From: Isoetes taiwanensis
Taxonomy: Eukaryota; Streptophyta; Lycopodiopsida; Isoetales; Isoetaceae
Direction of reading: 5' to 3'
DNA length: 64,000 bases
Assembly (NCBI GenBank): GCA_021234155.1
Contig: JAJEKV010000238.1
Coordinates: 186,001 to 250,000, forward strand
The notes under the pieces were generated by a model. That model saw only the letters and a list, made by a program, of their open reading frames with translations. It did no database searches and had not been told where the DNA came from. A program made the translations under genes and the position numbers. The first letter of the stretch is position 1. Each line of letters begins with the position of its first letter. Shown piece by piece: positions 1 through 10,592 of the stretch.

Positions 1-428
1 TCCTGCTTGGGCCCCTATTGAAACTTTAGTTTTTCATCAAAAATGAGGAATTCGAGAATGAGGGCTCTAGCAGAACAATTTCTTAAATATAAAGGCCCTT
101 CTTTTTCATTTGAATACACCGAATCTTAGATAAGAAGGCAGATGTGTCTTCCAGTTGTGAGTAGTTCTAGAATGCGATGTATATATAGAACTCGCACTAT
201 GCATGGAACAAAATTTCAAGATTTTTAGTTCCAGTTGTTTGCATCTAGTGCATTCGTAATTGAACTAACCAAAAATTGCATTAAGCAACCTGTAATACCA
301 ATATAGTAATTAGTGCTTTCTGTGCGACTCACATAGACACCACAAGAGCAGCAAACCCGGCCTTCTGAGACTATAGAGATAGTCCATGTGTATATCATGG
401 TCACGTCCCGATCAGAGCTCGGGACCAC

Positions 429-527
429 ACTCTTTAGGAAGAAACTAGAGACATCAAGGACATCAAGGACTAGAGCCAAGAACTCTTTAGGAAGAAACTA
501 GAGACATCAAGGACTACAGCCAAGAAT
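429..527 (+). repeat. Two-copy tandem duplication
   Basis: The unit beginning ACTCTTTAGGAAGAAACTAG and ending AGCCAAGAA occurs twice in a row. The first copy has an extra ATCAAGGAC, itself a 9-bp internal duplication. Confidence 0.85.
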
Positions 528-1159
528 GATCGTGGCCAAGAAGGCGGCCAACGACAATGTCTAAATTTTGGATGATACCAAATAAGGAGTGGCTTGAGAG
601 ATTCCAACATTCTACATCGTTGTGGTCCCTTAACGCCCCGGTTCTCGGGTTTACACGGTCAGATTTAATCTGGACCGTTGGCTTCACAGCTGTTACCAGC
701 TAATAACGAGTCTGTGTCTCAAAATTTAGGCAGATTTCCTGTAACACCCTTGGATAATCGATTCAAAATGGCATAACACCCTAGGGCTTTCTTTTCGCCC
801 TGTTCCGGCAAAGCTCCAGAGAAGGTCGATGGCTCTGTAAGGAATAAACCCAAAAAGAGAGGAAAGGCGTAAAAAGCTCCTGCGCAGGAAAGATGCGCAT
901 GTGGAAACCCTTTCCCGGTGAAGCTGCTTTAACAAAGCTCCACCATAGCTCGGAATCTCTGGAGCTCCACCATAGCTCGGCTCTCTGCAGAAAAACCTTG
1001 TGGCAGATTCATGCATCACTTTTTTCACAGTCATACTCACCGGAATGGGGCCTGCCGAAGCATATTGCCGGAATGCCAGGAAAGTCTTGGGAATGCCGCA
1101 ACGAGGCAGAACAGGTATGTGAAAACCCTCAACTGGGGAGCAGCGATAGCGACCGCCTC

Positions 1160-1260
1160 GGCGTTTACCTCAAAAATTTTGGGCCATGGTTAAAATGGCT
1201 CGGTGTGCGCACACCCGAGCCATTTTGGCCATGGCCCGAAAATTTTTTTTCGGTAACGCC
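1160..1260. repeat. Long imperfect palindrome (fold-back)
   Basis: The left arm contains AAAATTTTGGGCCATGG, TAAAATGGCTCGG and TGTG. The right arm contains the complement in reverse order: CACACCCGAGCCATTTT, GGCCATGGCCC and AAAATTTT. The arms are about 45 bases each with only a few central bases unpaired, and the symmetry continues weakly outward (GGCGTTTACC against GGTAACGCC). A second small hairpin (TAACGCCC..GGGCGTTA) follows at 1253-1281. It lies about 200 bp upstream of the kinase start codon and could be a MITE remnant or a hairpin in the leader. Confidence 0.8.
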
Positions 1261-1440
1261 CTCAGGCCAGGGCGTTATCTACACCATATTAATGGAATGT
1301 GTCATTTTTTGAAAACAGACTGCCTTTACAAAGAACAAGTCTGTGCCTTTGAAATGCCTGGATCTCTTACAACAAAGTTGAATATTGGCCCTCTTGTTTT
1401 CTCCAATTCCGGCTGCAGTGCTCTCTAGAGTGCAGCAGCA

Positions 1441-3969
1441 ATGGACTATATTTTTGGCCTCTTGATTTTATCTGCCACTATTGGAAAAGCAATCTCTGCG
1501 CCGCATATCCAGTATTATCCCACAGGATACGAGGCAGTTAACAAGGGCGTTCTCTATGATCTAGGCAATGGATTCCAAGGTCGATACTCGTTCATCCATT
1601 CCAATGCAACTGGGTTGAACGTTGCTTATGGTCTTTGGTTTGTGAATGCAACAAATGAAGAGTACTATCTTTGCCTGCTTGAGTTCAGAAACATATCTAC
1701 GGCCACCACTTTCAATCCTGCACCTGCCCAAATTGTGTGGTGTGCCAACACTGACGGCCACATACACGCACCTGTAAGCTCAGGAGCCACTTTAACGTTC
1801 CAAACAGATGGAAATTTGGTTCTGAAAGACACCCAAGGCGTCTCTGTTTTCGAAACCGGAACTGCAGGACAAGGGGTTAGTTACCTTGGTATACATTATT
1901 GGGTTAATCTCTTGTTAGTTGCAGCTGATGGCACTGTTATTTGGAAGAGTCATGAATCCCCCGTCAATACTTTAGTACCAGATCAGGACTTTACAAACGA
2001 AATGAGGTTGACTAGCTGGTCGAGTTCTACAAATAACTCACAAGGACCTTACAGCATGGTGATGGAAAGTGGTGGAGTTGCCCTCTATTATGATAATTCC
2101 CCATACTGGGTATTCTCCAATAGTAGCCCAAACACCATACAATCTGTCAAAAATGCCAATACTCAGCTCTATGCATATCTATGCACGGATAATGGAATGA
2201 AAGCAGGATTGGTCTTAAGCTCAAATTATAGCAATCTTTATTATACCACAGGTGAAACAACAGCAGATTGTTCTCTTTTTCTTAATGGAAGCGCAAGCCC
2301 GCGTAAGATCTTTTACTTTGGTTCAACAGTACTTCAGAGCTACACAATCACAACATTTATGAAGCTGGAGCCTGATGGAAATCTCGGCGCATATTATTGG
2401 GATAATGACAAGTACAATTGGTCTAGGTTTTTTGTACTGTTCAATTCTTTATGCGACCTTCCAGGATCTTGTGGTGATTATGGTATTTGTAAAGATGAGA
2501 AATGTTCTTGTCCTCCTTCATTTGTAGTCAATAATTTAACCTTGGGATGTGAGTTAGGCAAGAAGACTACAGGTTTTCAGGATTTGCAAGATATAACATA
2601 CTTTTCCAACGAATACAGTGATCCAGATTTTGTAAGTCAGAATTCCTCAGCCTGCAAGATTTTGTGCGAGAAAAATACTTCCTGTGCAGCTGCATTTTAC
2701 AATCAAACAAGTTCTTATTGCTACTTAGCACAGCAGGTAAGGACAATGAAATGGACATCTGATCAGAATTGTGTGGCTTTCCTCAAGTTGGGAGCAACAT
2801 CAGCAGGTTCCATCTCAAAACCCTCCCACCACATTTCTGTTGGAATTATTATAGGCAGCATCCTTGCATCCGTGGTTGGAATTATCATTATTGTAGTGGC
2901 TATGGTGTTTAAGTTAAGTCAAGAAAATAATATGGAGTTAAAGTCACATGAAATTCCAGTCATGCAAGAGCATAGCCAACATGGTCATGTGGTTGGGCCA
3001 GTCAGATATTCATATTCTCAGATTGAAGAACTAACTTCAGGATTTAGTACATTGATTGGCAAGGGAGGATTTGCAAAAGTGTACAAAGGAGTTCTTCCAA
3101 ATTATGACGAAGTTGCCGTAAAGGTTCTAGATGCTGCTTGGTATGATGGAAAGGACTTCTTTGCAGAGATGTCTATCTTGGAAAAAATTCATCACGTCAA
3201 TCTGGTGGAGCTGATAGGATATTGTCTACAAGAGCCACACAGAATTTTGATTTATGATTACTTGCCTAATGGCTCTCTAGACAAATGGATTTTTGGACAT
3301 CTGTTAAGCTGGGACATAAGGTTTAAACTTGCATTAGGAATTGCACAAGGCATGGCATACTTGCATGAAGGATGCAAACACAGAATACTGCATTTGGATC
3401 TGAAGCCACAAAACATTCTTCTAGACTCAAACTTCATTCCTAAAGTGGCAGATTTTGGGTTGTCCAGATTCATGAACAAAGATCAGAGCATTATGATGAC
3501 GAATACATTAAGAGGCACTCCAGGATATATGGCTCCAGATTTGCTAGCAGAAGGCGGGGTTACTTACAAAGCAGATGTTTACAGCTACGGGGTGGTGGTT
3601 TTGGAAATTCTATATGGCCGAAAAAGTGGTGAGCTATATGACAAGTTGAAGAAGGTAGTCGTGTCTGAAAATGAAGATGATGAATCTCATATGCTGGATA
3701 TAGTCGACATATCCAATTTGACGCCAATTCAGAAAAAACAGGCAAGCAGAGCACTGCAAGTAACTTTGCTATGTCTAGAAACGGATCCTGCTTGTCGTCC
3801 ATCGATGACAGAAATAGTGCAAATGCTACAAGGTCTGATATCCATTCCTTCAATTCCACTGACTGAAAGAAGACTGTTTAGTTGGGGTGTTATGAGCTCT
3901 TCGAATACAAGCAAAACGAATGCATCTAGCCGCAGCGCCTTCATCTCGAGTGAGCAATCGACACAATAA
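1441..3969 (+). CDS. G-type lectin S-receptor-like serine/threonine kinase (SD2-5-like)
   Basis: Single-exon gene of 842 residues, the usual size for the family. Order of parts: signal peptide (about 1-20); mannose-binding B-lectin region (about 35-190, with QTDGNLVL at 121-128); EGF-like Cys cluster (about 338-360); PAN/apple-like Cys region (about 395-450); transmembrane helix (about 466-490); kinase domain (about 535-805). The kinase has the glycine loop GKGGFAKV (540-547), Lys561 in VAVK, HLDLKPQN with catalytic Asp653, and DFG at 671-673. It is a non-RD kinase, as Leu replaces the Arg before Asp653. The usual APE motif reads APD (698-700). It likely sits in the plasma membrane and senses an extracellular, possibly carbohydrate or microbial, signal; this role is inferred from the family. 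The start is the first ATG before a clear signal peptide. It is the only clearly intact host gene here. Confidence 0.95.
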   Translation: MDYIFGLLILSATIGKAISAPHIQYYPTGYEAVNKGVLYDLGNGFQGRYSFIHSNATGLNVAYGLWFVNATNEEYYLCLLEFRNISTATTFNPAPAQIVWCANTDGHIHAPVSSGATLTFQTDGNLVLKDTQGVSVFETGTAGQGVSYLGIHYWVNLLLVAADGTVIWKSHESPVNTLVPDQDFTNEMRLTSWSSSTNNSQGPYSMVMESGGVALYYDNSPYWVFSNSSPNTIQSVKNANTQLYAYLCTDNGMKAGLVLSSNYSNLYYTTGETTADCSLFLNGSASPRKIFYFGSTVLQSYTITTFMKLEPDGNLGAYYWDNDKYNWSRFFVLFNSLCDLPGSCGDYGICKDEKCSCPPSFVVNNLTLGCELGKKTTGFQDLQDITYFSNEYSDPDFVSQNSSACKILCEKNTSCAAAFYNQTSSYCYLAQQVRTMKWTSDQNCVAFLKLGATSAGSISKPSHHISVGIIIGSILASVVGIIIIVVAMVFKLSQENNMELKSHEIPVMQEHSQHGHVVGPVRYSYSQIEELTSGFSTLIGKGGFAKVYKGVLPNYDEVAVKVLDAAWYDGKDFFAEMSILEKIHHVNLVELIGYCLQEPHRILIYDYLPNGSLDKWIFGHLLSWDIRFKLALGIAQGMAYLHEGCKHRILHLDLKPQNILLDSNFIPKVADFGLSRFMNKDQSIMMTNTLRGTPGYMAPDLLAEGGVTYKADVYSYGVVVLEILYGRKSGELYDKLKKVVVSENEDDESHMLDIVDISNLTPIQKKQASRALQVTLLCLETDPACRPSMTEIVQMLQGLISIPSIPLTERRLFSWGVMSSSNTSKTNASSRSAFISSEQSTQ

Positions 3970-3988
3970 GGTCCAAGAAAGCTAAGTG

Positions 3989-3994
3989 AATAAA
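3989..3994 (+). terminator. Polyadenylation signal of the receptor kinase gene
   Basis: AATAAA lies 20 bases after the stop codon. TGTA-rich sequence (TAATATTGTATAATATTGTA, about 4050-4070) follows and could also act in 3' end formation. Confidence 0.45.
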
Positions 3995-4092
3995 AGGCAT
4001 GTATATTCTAGCCCCCTTATTGTGTTCTGTTGGATCGTGTTATTGTACTCTAATATTGTATAATATTGTATAGGATAATATTCAGTCCCGTG

Positions 4093-4364
4093 TATTTTTT
4101 GGGTTGCCCCTAAGGGGGCAAACCCTTGTTTATGTGGGTTTGTGGCATATTATAGGTATATGCCAGTATATGCTTGGAATATGCCTATGACTGCTCAAAA
4201 CCCGTTATTGGCTGTAAACTCTCGGTCGTTTTCGTTGTTGGGCAGCCACTCTTGAAACTGGCTAACCGGAGAGGCCTGCTCTGGGATTTAGTATCTGGCC
4301 TTCCCATCTTCCATCTGAAGCCTATCTGAAGGGGGAGGTTAGCAAGTCGATCATGTCATCTGTG
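4093..4364 (+). repeat. 272-bp dispersed direct repeat, copy 1
   Basis: This segment recurs at 7833-8103 in the same orientation with about seven differences by eye. It begins with a hairpin (GGGTTGCCCCTAAGGGGGCAAACCC). It has no poly(A), no TG..CA ends and no coding potential that I can recognise. Together the copies bracket the kinesin fragment. Confidence 0.9.
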
Positions 4365-4562
4365 GCCATAGCCGAAATGCCATAAAATTCTGTAATCAAG
4401 CATCCTAAATTGCTTTTTGATCTATTTGTTAGTCTAATGATAGCTCGTCGTTTGCAGGTCTGACAATATCGAACTTGTGGAAGCTTGTGTAATCTTTTGT
4501 GCTTGGAGTTTTATTTGTGAAGCCTGGCATCGAAAGATCATGATAATTATTGCCACAGTACA

Positions 4563-6554
4563 ATGAGACCTTCAGGGGCAAATGGAGTTAGTAGACCCAG
4601 GTCTGCAGGCCCAAGAAAAAGTAGCGCAGCTCCTAATGGAGGTAAGTTTGTCAGTGTAACCTCTTTCCTCTGACAACGTGATATTGGCTTTCCACATCGA
4701 TCAATTCCTTTCCTCTTTCAAGGAGTATCTGGTAGTAAAACTTTCATAAAAAACACTTGCATTTCTTAGATTTCTTCATAGACATCCTAGGCAGGTTTCT
4801 GACAGATCCAAATGGATCACAGATTTTGCTAGGCTACTGCACCTGCAATTGTAGATTATGTGCTCTCTTCAATCACCTTGACCAGTAAACTTTTGCACTT
4901 GGTCTAAATTTCCTTTTTATTTTTTTCTCACAAAATGCTGCATGGCAGTTGCTGGAAGGGTCAGAGTGGCAGTGAGATTGCGGCCTAGGAATGCAGAAGA
5001 GTTGGCAGTAGATGCAGATTTTGGGGATTGTGTTGAGCTTTTACCAGAGGTGAGTTTCAAATGATAATTTCTTAGCTGCATAATACTCCAGTTTCTTTTT
5101 ATCTTTACCTTTTTGTGCTTTACATGCAGATGAAACGGTGAAAACTGCGAAAAAATAACTGGGAATGTGACACCTATCAATTTGATGAGGTTCTTTCAGA
5201 CACTTCATCACAAAAGCGAGTATATGAACTTGTCGCCAAGTCTGTAGTTGAGGTTAGCAATGCATTTTCTTCCTATTTTTGCTGTAAGGACAATCTGAAT
5301 CATTTGATTGCCTTGTGCAGAGTGTCTTGGAGGGATATAATGGAACAGTTATGGCATATGGACAAACAGGTACTGGTAAAACTTACACATTAGGAAGAAT
5401 AGATGAGGAGGACAGTGCCAATAGATGTATCATGGTCCGAGCTATGGAGGACATAATAGCAGATATTAATCCAGAGTGTGATTCAGTGCAAGTGTGGAGC
5501 AATGTGTCTGCTGACAGTAATAAAGATACAAAGTTAAATGAGAACATTGATTTATTATTGATAGGGATACATAATTTCCAATATTCTTGCTTAAGTGTTT
5601 GCTTACCAGATTTGCTGGCTCAGCTCTACATGGAAACGTTTCAGAATCTTCTGGCGCCTGAAAAAGACAATGTACCAATTGCGGAAGATCTAAAGACAGG
5701 GGATATCTCAGTTCTTTTGTAGAACTACTCTTGATGGGAGAAACTAATCGTATTGCAGCTAACACCAAAATGAACAGAGAGTCTTCTCGAAGTCATGCAA
5801 TTTTGCTGGTTAGATTTTTGTTGGCAGCTTGCTTGTCCAGGATTATATGGTGTTCAAATATGAGGATTGAGCAAGGTTACTGAGAAGTAGTTTTTCCAAT
5901 GTTTCTAACTTACTAATGATATCCATGGGAGTCCATGTGGATTAATATATTGTCTGGCAATAGTAGTCTTAAGGGTATAAAGAAGTATGGAGATTATAAA
6001 GCCCTTGAGGTGATTGACTTTAGGTATTTTTACAGGTTCAATTAAAAAGGTGCAAAGCAGAAACAAGTCAAATTCAAGTTGAAAATCGTATCGGGATACC
6101 TAGAGGACAGAGAGCACCAACCATAGGAAAGAGCAAACTTCTTATAGTACTTGCAGGCTCAGAACGAGTTGACAAATCAGGTATGGACCATGTTTCAAGA
6201 GCTGGGATGTAGCTATGTAATGCATCTTATGCCTTAACATTGTGACCATCAAGGAGTGTCGCTTGATAATGTATTGGAGCAACCAATATTAGTTCATTGT
6301 TCTTTGGATGTTTATCCATGCATTCATGTATATAGCCACTATAGTTTTCTTTAAAAAACCGTTAATTTATCTTATCTTCCAGGCAGTGAAGGGCTTACTT
6401 TGGAGGAGGCAAAATTCATTAACCTGTCACTTACGGCACTTGGAAAGTGCATTAATGCATTTGCTGAAAATAGTCCGCATGTCCCTACTCGAGATTCAAA
6501 ATTGACTAGGTTGCTCAGGGATTCTTTTGGAAGTATTTTTAGGTTTAACTGGTA
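4563..6554 (+). pseudogene. Decayed ARK-type kinesin motor-domain fragment with introns
   Basis: Exons at 4563-4641, 4949-5049, 5130-5252, 5321-5491, about 5621-5808, 6036-6180 and 6383-6554 join in phase, mostly at GT..AG borders. They encode an N-terminal kinesin motor of the armadillo-repeat kinesin (ARK) type, whose intact members move on microtubules. Visible motifs are the P-loop GQTGTGKT, switch I NRESSRSH and [15 protein letters not shown]. Defects: a TGA in exon 3 (5139-5141); loss of the residues between GDIS and [10 protein letters not shown]; and loss of one codon in switch II, so that DLAGSE reads LAGSE. Homology stops after RDSFG. The end of the motor, the coiled coil and the armadillo repeats are absent. 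Retained introns show DNA-level copying, not retroposition. Confidence 0.85.
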
Positions 6555-6760
6555 AGAGGTCTGCAAGTTTCAAGTTGAATTGAATAGTTAGCTTCTAGCA
6601 AAAGGTCAATAAGCTTACCTTTATTAATACTCTTAATGGGACACATCTGTTTTACAGCGCCTCATCTGACGTAGCACAGATCCAGACTGTTACAATCTAA
6701 AAATCAAGCGCATGGCGCAACTCAACTACAAACTCGACTAACGTAAAATTCAAATGCTGG

Positions 6761-7183
6761 CACACATGACCATTGGCTAGCAGAAAAGTACATAAAATAT
6801 GATAAAATATGAGAAATGATGCACAATGCTTTAATATCAATTTTGGTCAGCATTATATCTTATTAATAATAGCTAGACATTGGCAAAATGTTCAACAATG
6901 TGCTTTGCAACTTTGCTCAAGCACGAACATCACATTATGGGATTGTTTCAAGTCACAATACCGTCTCCATCCCTCCCATTCTCAAATAGTCAACACATGA
7001 CCATTGGCTAGTATAAGAGTACATAAAATATGAGAAATGGTGCACAACACTTTAATACCAATTTTGCTAGACATTGGCAAAATGTCCAACAACACGCTTG
7101 GCAACTTTGCCCAGGCACCTACATCACATTATGGGATTGTTTAAAGTCACAATTCTGTCTCCATCCCCCCATTCTCAAATAAT
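6761..7183 (+). repeat. Diverged tandem duplication (about 230-bp unit)
   Basis: Both units start with ACATGACCATTGGCTAG and share GACATTGGCAAAATGT, ACATCACATTATGGGATTGTTT and CCATTCTCAAATA. The second unit is shorter. It lies between the kinesin fragment and copy 2 of the 272-bp repeat. Confidence 0.8.
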
Positions 7184-7373
7184 CAATTTTTATTCATATA
7201 TTGGGTTTGGGACACTCGACTTCATGATTTTCTATCCACATTCCCTAGTAGAAAGGCATCGCCATTCACTTACCCTCTTTGCACCACATTTGTTACTTGA
7301 GTAGCCAAATTCAAATAGCAAGTTCCACAATAGGGGCTGCTTAAACATAGTGAATATTGTCACTCTTGGTCCC

Positions 7374-7455
7374 AGCCACACACCAACACCATTGGATTGA
7401 AATAGTTGAGTGATAGCCACACACCAACACCATTGGATTGAAATAGTTGAGTGAT
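7374..7455 (+). repeat. Perfect 41-bp tandem duplication
   Basis: The unit beginning AGCCACACACCAACACCATT is repeated twice head to tail without a mismatch (7374-7414 and 7415-7455). Confidence 0.95.
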
Positions 7456-7832
7456 CAATTATGAAAAATAGAAACTTAAAAAATAGAACAGAATAGATTT
7501 TTTAAGGTCCACGAAGACGAAGAGGTCATGGGATCCAAGAATTGAGTAATCTTAACATAAAAAACTATGTCGAGATGTGGACATTTGGCCTCTTTGACCT
7601 TTGAAGGACTAAAGCTTCAATAACTTGAAAATACCATAATGTGCAAGTAAATGCATATTTCAATAATATTGTTAAAAGAAATTGCACGATTTTTAGAGAT
7701 GAATATTTGGCATCTTTGACCTTTAAAGGGCTAAAAGGTTCATTAACTTGAAATACTATAGTTTATCCTCACAAGTAAACGCAAAATTTGATAATATTAT
7801 TAATGCATTTTGAGCTCTTCTTTGCTAGAGCC

Positions 7833-8103
7833 TATTTTTGGGTTGCCCCTAAGGGGGCAAACCCTTGTTTATGTGGGTTTGTGGCATATTATAGGTATAT
7901 GCCAGTATATGCTTGGAATATGCCTATGACTGCTCCAAACCCGTTATTGGCTGTAAACTCTCGGTCGTTTTCGTTGTTGGGCAGCCACTCTTGAAACTGG
8001 CTAATCGGAAAGGCCTGCTCTAGGATTTAGTATCTGGCCTTCCCATCTTCCATCTGAAGCCTATCTGAAGGAGGAGGTTAGCAAGTCGATCATGTCATTT
8101 GTG
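7833..8103 (+). repeat. 272-bp dispersed direct repeat, copy 2
   Basis: Near-identical to 4093-4364 and in the same orientation. Its flanks differ from those of copy 1. Confidence 0.9.
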
Positions 8104-10472
8104 CATCCATATATTCTCAACACTGTTAGATATGAGGCAAAATTTGAGGCAAATAAGCATCCTGGGCGCTGCCTCAAATTATTCCCATTCCTCGTCATTG
8201 ACTTAACTTCCTTGACTTAATTCCCAAAAAGCCCTTCGTATTTTTAAAATTCCCAAAATGCCCTTAAATTTTAAATATTTTCCCAAATAGCCCCGTATAT
8301 TTTATAGTTCTGAAATTCGTGTGTTCTTTATTTCACAGGTTGCTAAACTCTTTAGCTGCATTTTGGAAGATAAAGGTAGTTCGTTGGCTACAGAGGATTT
8401 CGTTTCTAAATGTTCGGGGTTATGGTTTTGAATTGACTGTCAAATATGCCTTCGAACTATGATTTAAGCCACTTCACCCTCCGGCCATGGAGGGCAACCC
8501 TCCGTGCGCAGCACCTTGTTAATATTTCTTTGTTTTTTAATAGCTTCGTGGCACTTCCAACGTTCTCGAAACCAGATATATATACCATATTATAGTTGTT
8601 CTAGAAATCAGTTGGTTTTAGTTGGTATTCTACATTTATATACAAGTTTATTATTATTTAGGGCCTGCACATTTGGAGAAATATGTGATAAAAATTTGCG
8701 AAAAATACCCTGCAAAAACACACTCATGTGAAAGATTCTCCTAGATGCTATAGAGATTCCTTTATATTTTCAAAGATTATCCCAAGATTCCTCTATATTT
8801 CTCAAGATTCTATGTATATTCTCCTATATTCTCTTAGATTAGATGAAAATTCCTCAAGGTTCTTCAAGATTCCATTAAGATTCCTCTAGATTATAAAGAT
8901 TATTCCAAGGAAATCCATGGCCATGGATTGTTATGATGCATCTGTTGTTTTTCTACATTCATCCTTCAATGTATTTAGACGAAGTAATACGGGATTCTAA
9001 TCTATGAATTTGCCTCAATATAGACTTCTTTTATAAGTTCAATACATTCGTTCAATTGCACTTGCTTGTTTTCCACATTCTAATAGTTGAATACCAGAAT
9101 CTTATAATTTGAGTTCAATCTTTTGGTTAGAAGAAGCCAGCTAAGAAACATATGATGGAGTCCACAAAGGGAAGCGTTATAAGCGACTCATATATTGTCT
9201 AAGAAGGGACAGTATAAGGGACTAATATGTGTAAGTTATCTACTTATAGAGGCATTATCAAGAAATTACATATTGGCCAAAGAAATAGGTAACACACTAA
9301 ATCATTAGAAGATCCATTTAAACGTTAGAGACAGTGCTCTTACAATAAGTCGCTCATTGATTGCAGTCATCTTCAACTATGGTAAAGCTTCACATACTCC
9401 AAGAGACATGCCAACAACAACACTCTTGGAGCAAAGCTTTAAAAAAATTAACTGATAAAAACACTTGCAATATTTGGAGGATGGTCAAATATGGAAATTG
9501 AAAATTAAATACGTCTTTTCAATGTAAAACATGTATTTTCCAATATCCTATATTATAATGTTATGGCGTAATTCTTGGATTTGGATCCGCCCTAATATGG
9601 ATGGTGGGGATTGAGGAGTAAATAATCCGACGGCTAAAAGTGGCCCCTTCTCCTTTTTAAAAGAAGCCCCTATACGTTATTTTCGGACACTTTTATTCCT
9701 TTTTTAACCTAAATACCCTGGCGGCTCCTCTAAAAATCCCGCTTCCTCCAAAGTCCGGCATGCTGGGTCGATTTGCAGAAGCCAGATGGAGTCGGCTGGG
9801 GATCTGCAAGTGATCTGCCTGTGCTTTTCATGTATGCAACATTCTAGGCCATCACTGATTGATGCCATCTCTCACTGGAAGTGCGTTTCAACACCAACTC
9901 TTCAAGGTTTTATCCCCTCTTATTTGCTCTGAATTTAGTACACCCTATCGATCCTTCTTTGATTGATTAGAGTCCTTAGATGTTGGTGGTGCAGAATATC
10001 TGCAGTCAAGATTTGATGCAGCAGTACCACTGTTTAGTTTAGGGTTATGGCGCGTCGAAACAGGGACAAGAAGGGACAATGGCTAAAGCATGGCGCAAGT
10101 GGAGCTTCCAGCCCACATCCGGCTAATGCATCCGGCCACTGGAGCTTCTGTCGCCCACATCAAGCCAGACCTCTGTGCCCACATGGGCCTATCGAAGCTC
10201 TTTTTGAAGAGCTCTTCATCTTATCAGAGCGAGGCTCTGTGTTTGCAGGCTTTCAAATTGTTTAAGCTTGGTAGGACAAAGCTTGGTTAGGAACATTTGC
10301 ATTGGTTGTTACCAGAGATATATTTGGAAATGTTTATTGTAATTCCACAAAGAATCTGTTGTTTTCAATAAAGGATCTGCTTATTTGCTTTGGATTAGAT
10401 AGGGATTGAAATGTTTCTAGAGTACTGGAATATTTGGGAGCAGTATAGTCTTATTTCTTGCATGGTACTCAG
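8104..10472. other. Non-coding region with degenerate AT-rich repeats
   Basis: No gene is supported. Around 8730-8910 a degenerate motif like AAGATTCCTCTATATTT recurs many times. A GC hairpin GGAGGGCAACCCTCC lies near 8488-8504. From about 9590 to 10300 the composition becomes more GC-rich. An open frame at 10047-10262 (starting MARRNRDKKG) has no recognisable domain; it might be part of a first exon or leader, but I cannot show this. Confidence 0.4.
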
Positions 10473-10592
10473 GAGACCCAAGTTGCACAAGAACAAAATT
10501 CCTATTTGACTACATGTGTCCTACTTGCAAAAGACCATTCCGTCCATGTCAAGAATCATATGAGGGATGCCGCTCAGCTAATATTCAAACAG
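10473..10592 (+). CDS. Candidate internal exon of an unrecognised gene
   Basis: A 120-base segment lies between TACTCAG and GTAAGA, both good splice borders. It is exactly 40 codons and open in phase 0, reading ETQVAQEQNSYL through AAQLIFKQ. A second frame is also open and contains CPTCKRPF, so the frame is uncertain. I do not recognise the protein. No neighbouring exon can be tied to it with confidence, so it may be a gene relic. The call rests on splice-site shape and open phase only. Confidence 0.3.

Larger units (their letters stand above)
1..1440. other. Upstream non-coding region of the receptor kinase gene
   Basis: No gene is supported here. The short open frames in this stretch lack splice support, domains and typical composition. 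It holds a two-copy tandem duplication (429-527) and a long imperfect palindrome (1160-1260). The last 200 bases before the kinase start codon presumably contain its core promoter and 5' leader, but I see no convincing TATA box. Confidence 0.5.

Noticed and set aside
893-1312. Open frame of 139 codons upstream of the kinase
   Set aside because: It spans the palindrome, has no domain and overlaps other equally open frames.
4093-8103. The 272-bp repeats as LTRs of a retrotransposon carrying the kinesin fragment
   Set aside because: No TG..CA ends, no primer site or polypurine tract, no retroelement genes, and introns are retained.
10047-10265. Open frames starting MARRNRDKKG and MAQVELPAHI
   Set aside because: Local GC-rich composition explains them; no domain and no linked exon. 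Kept only as a note.
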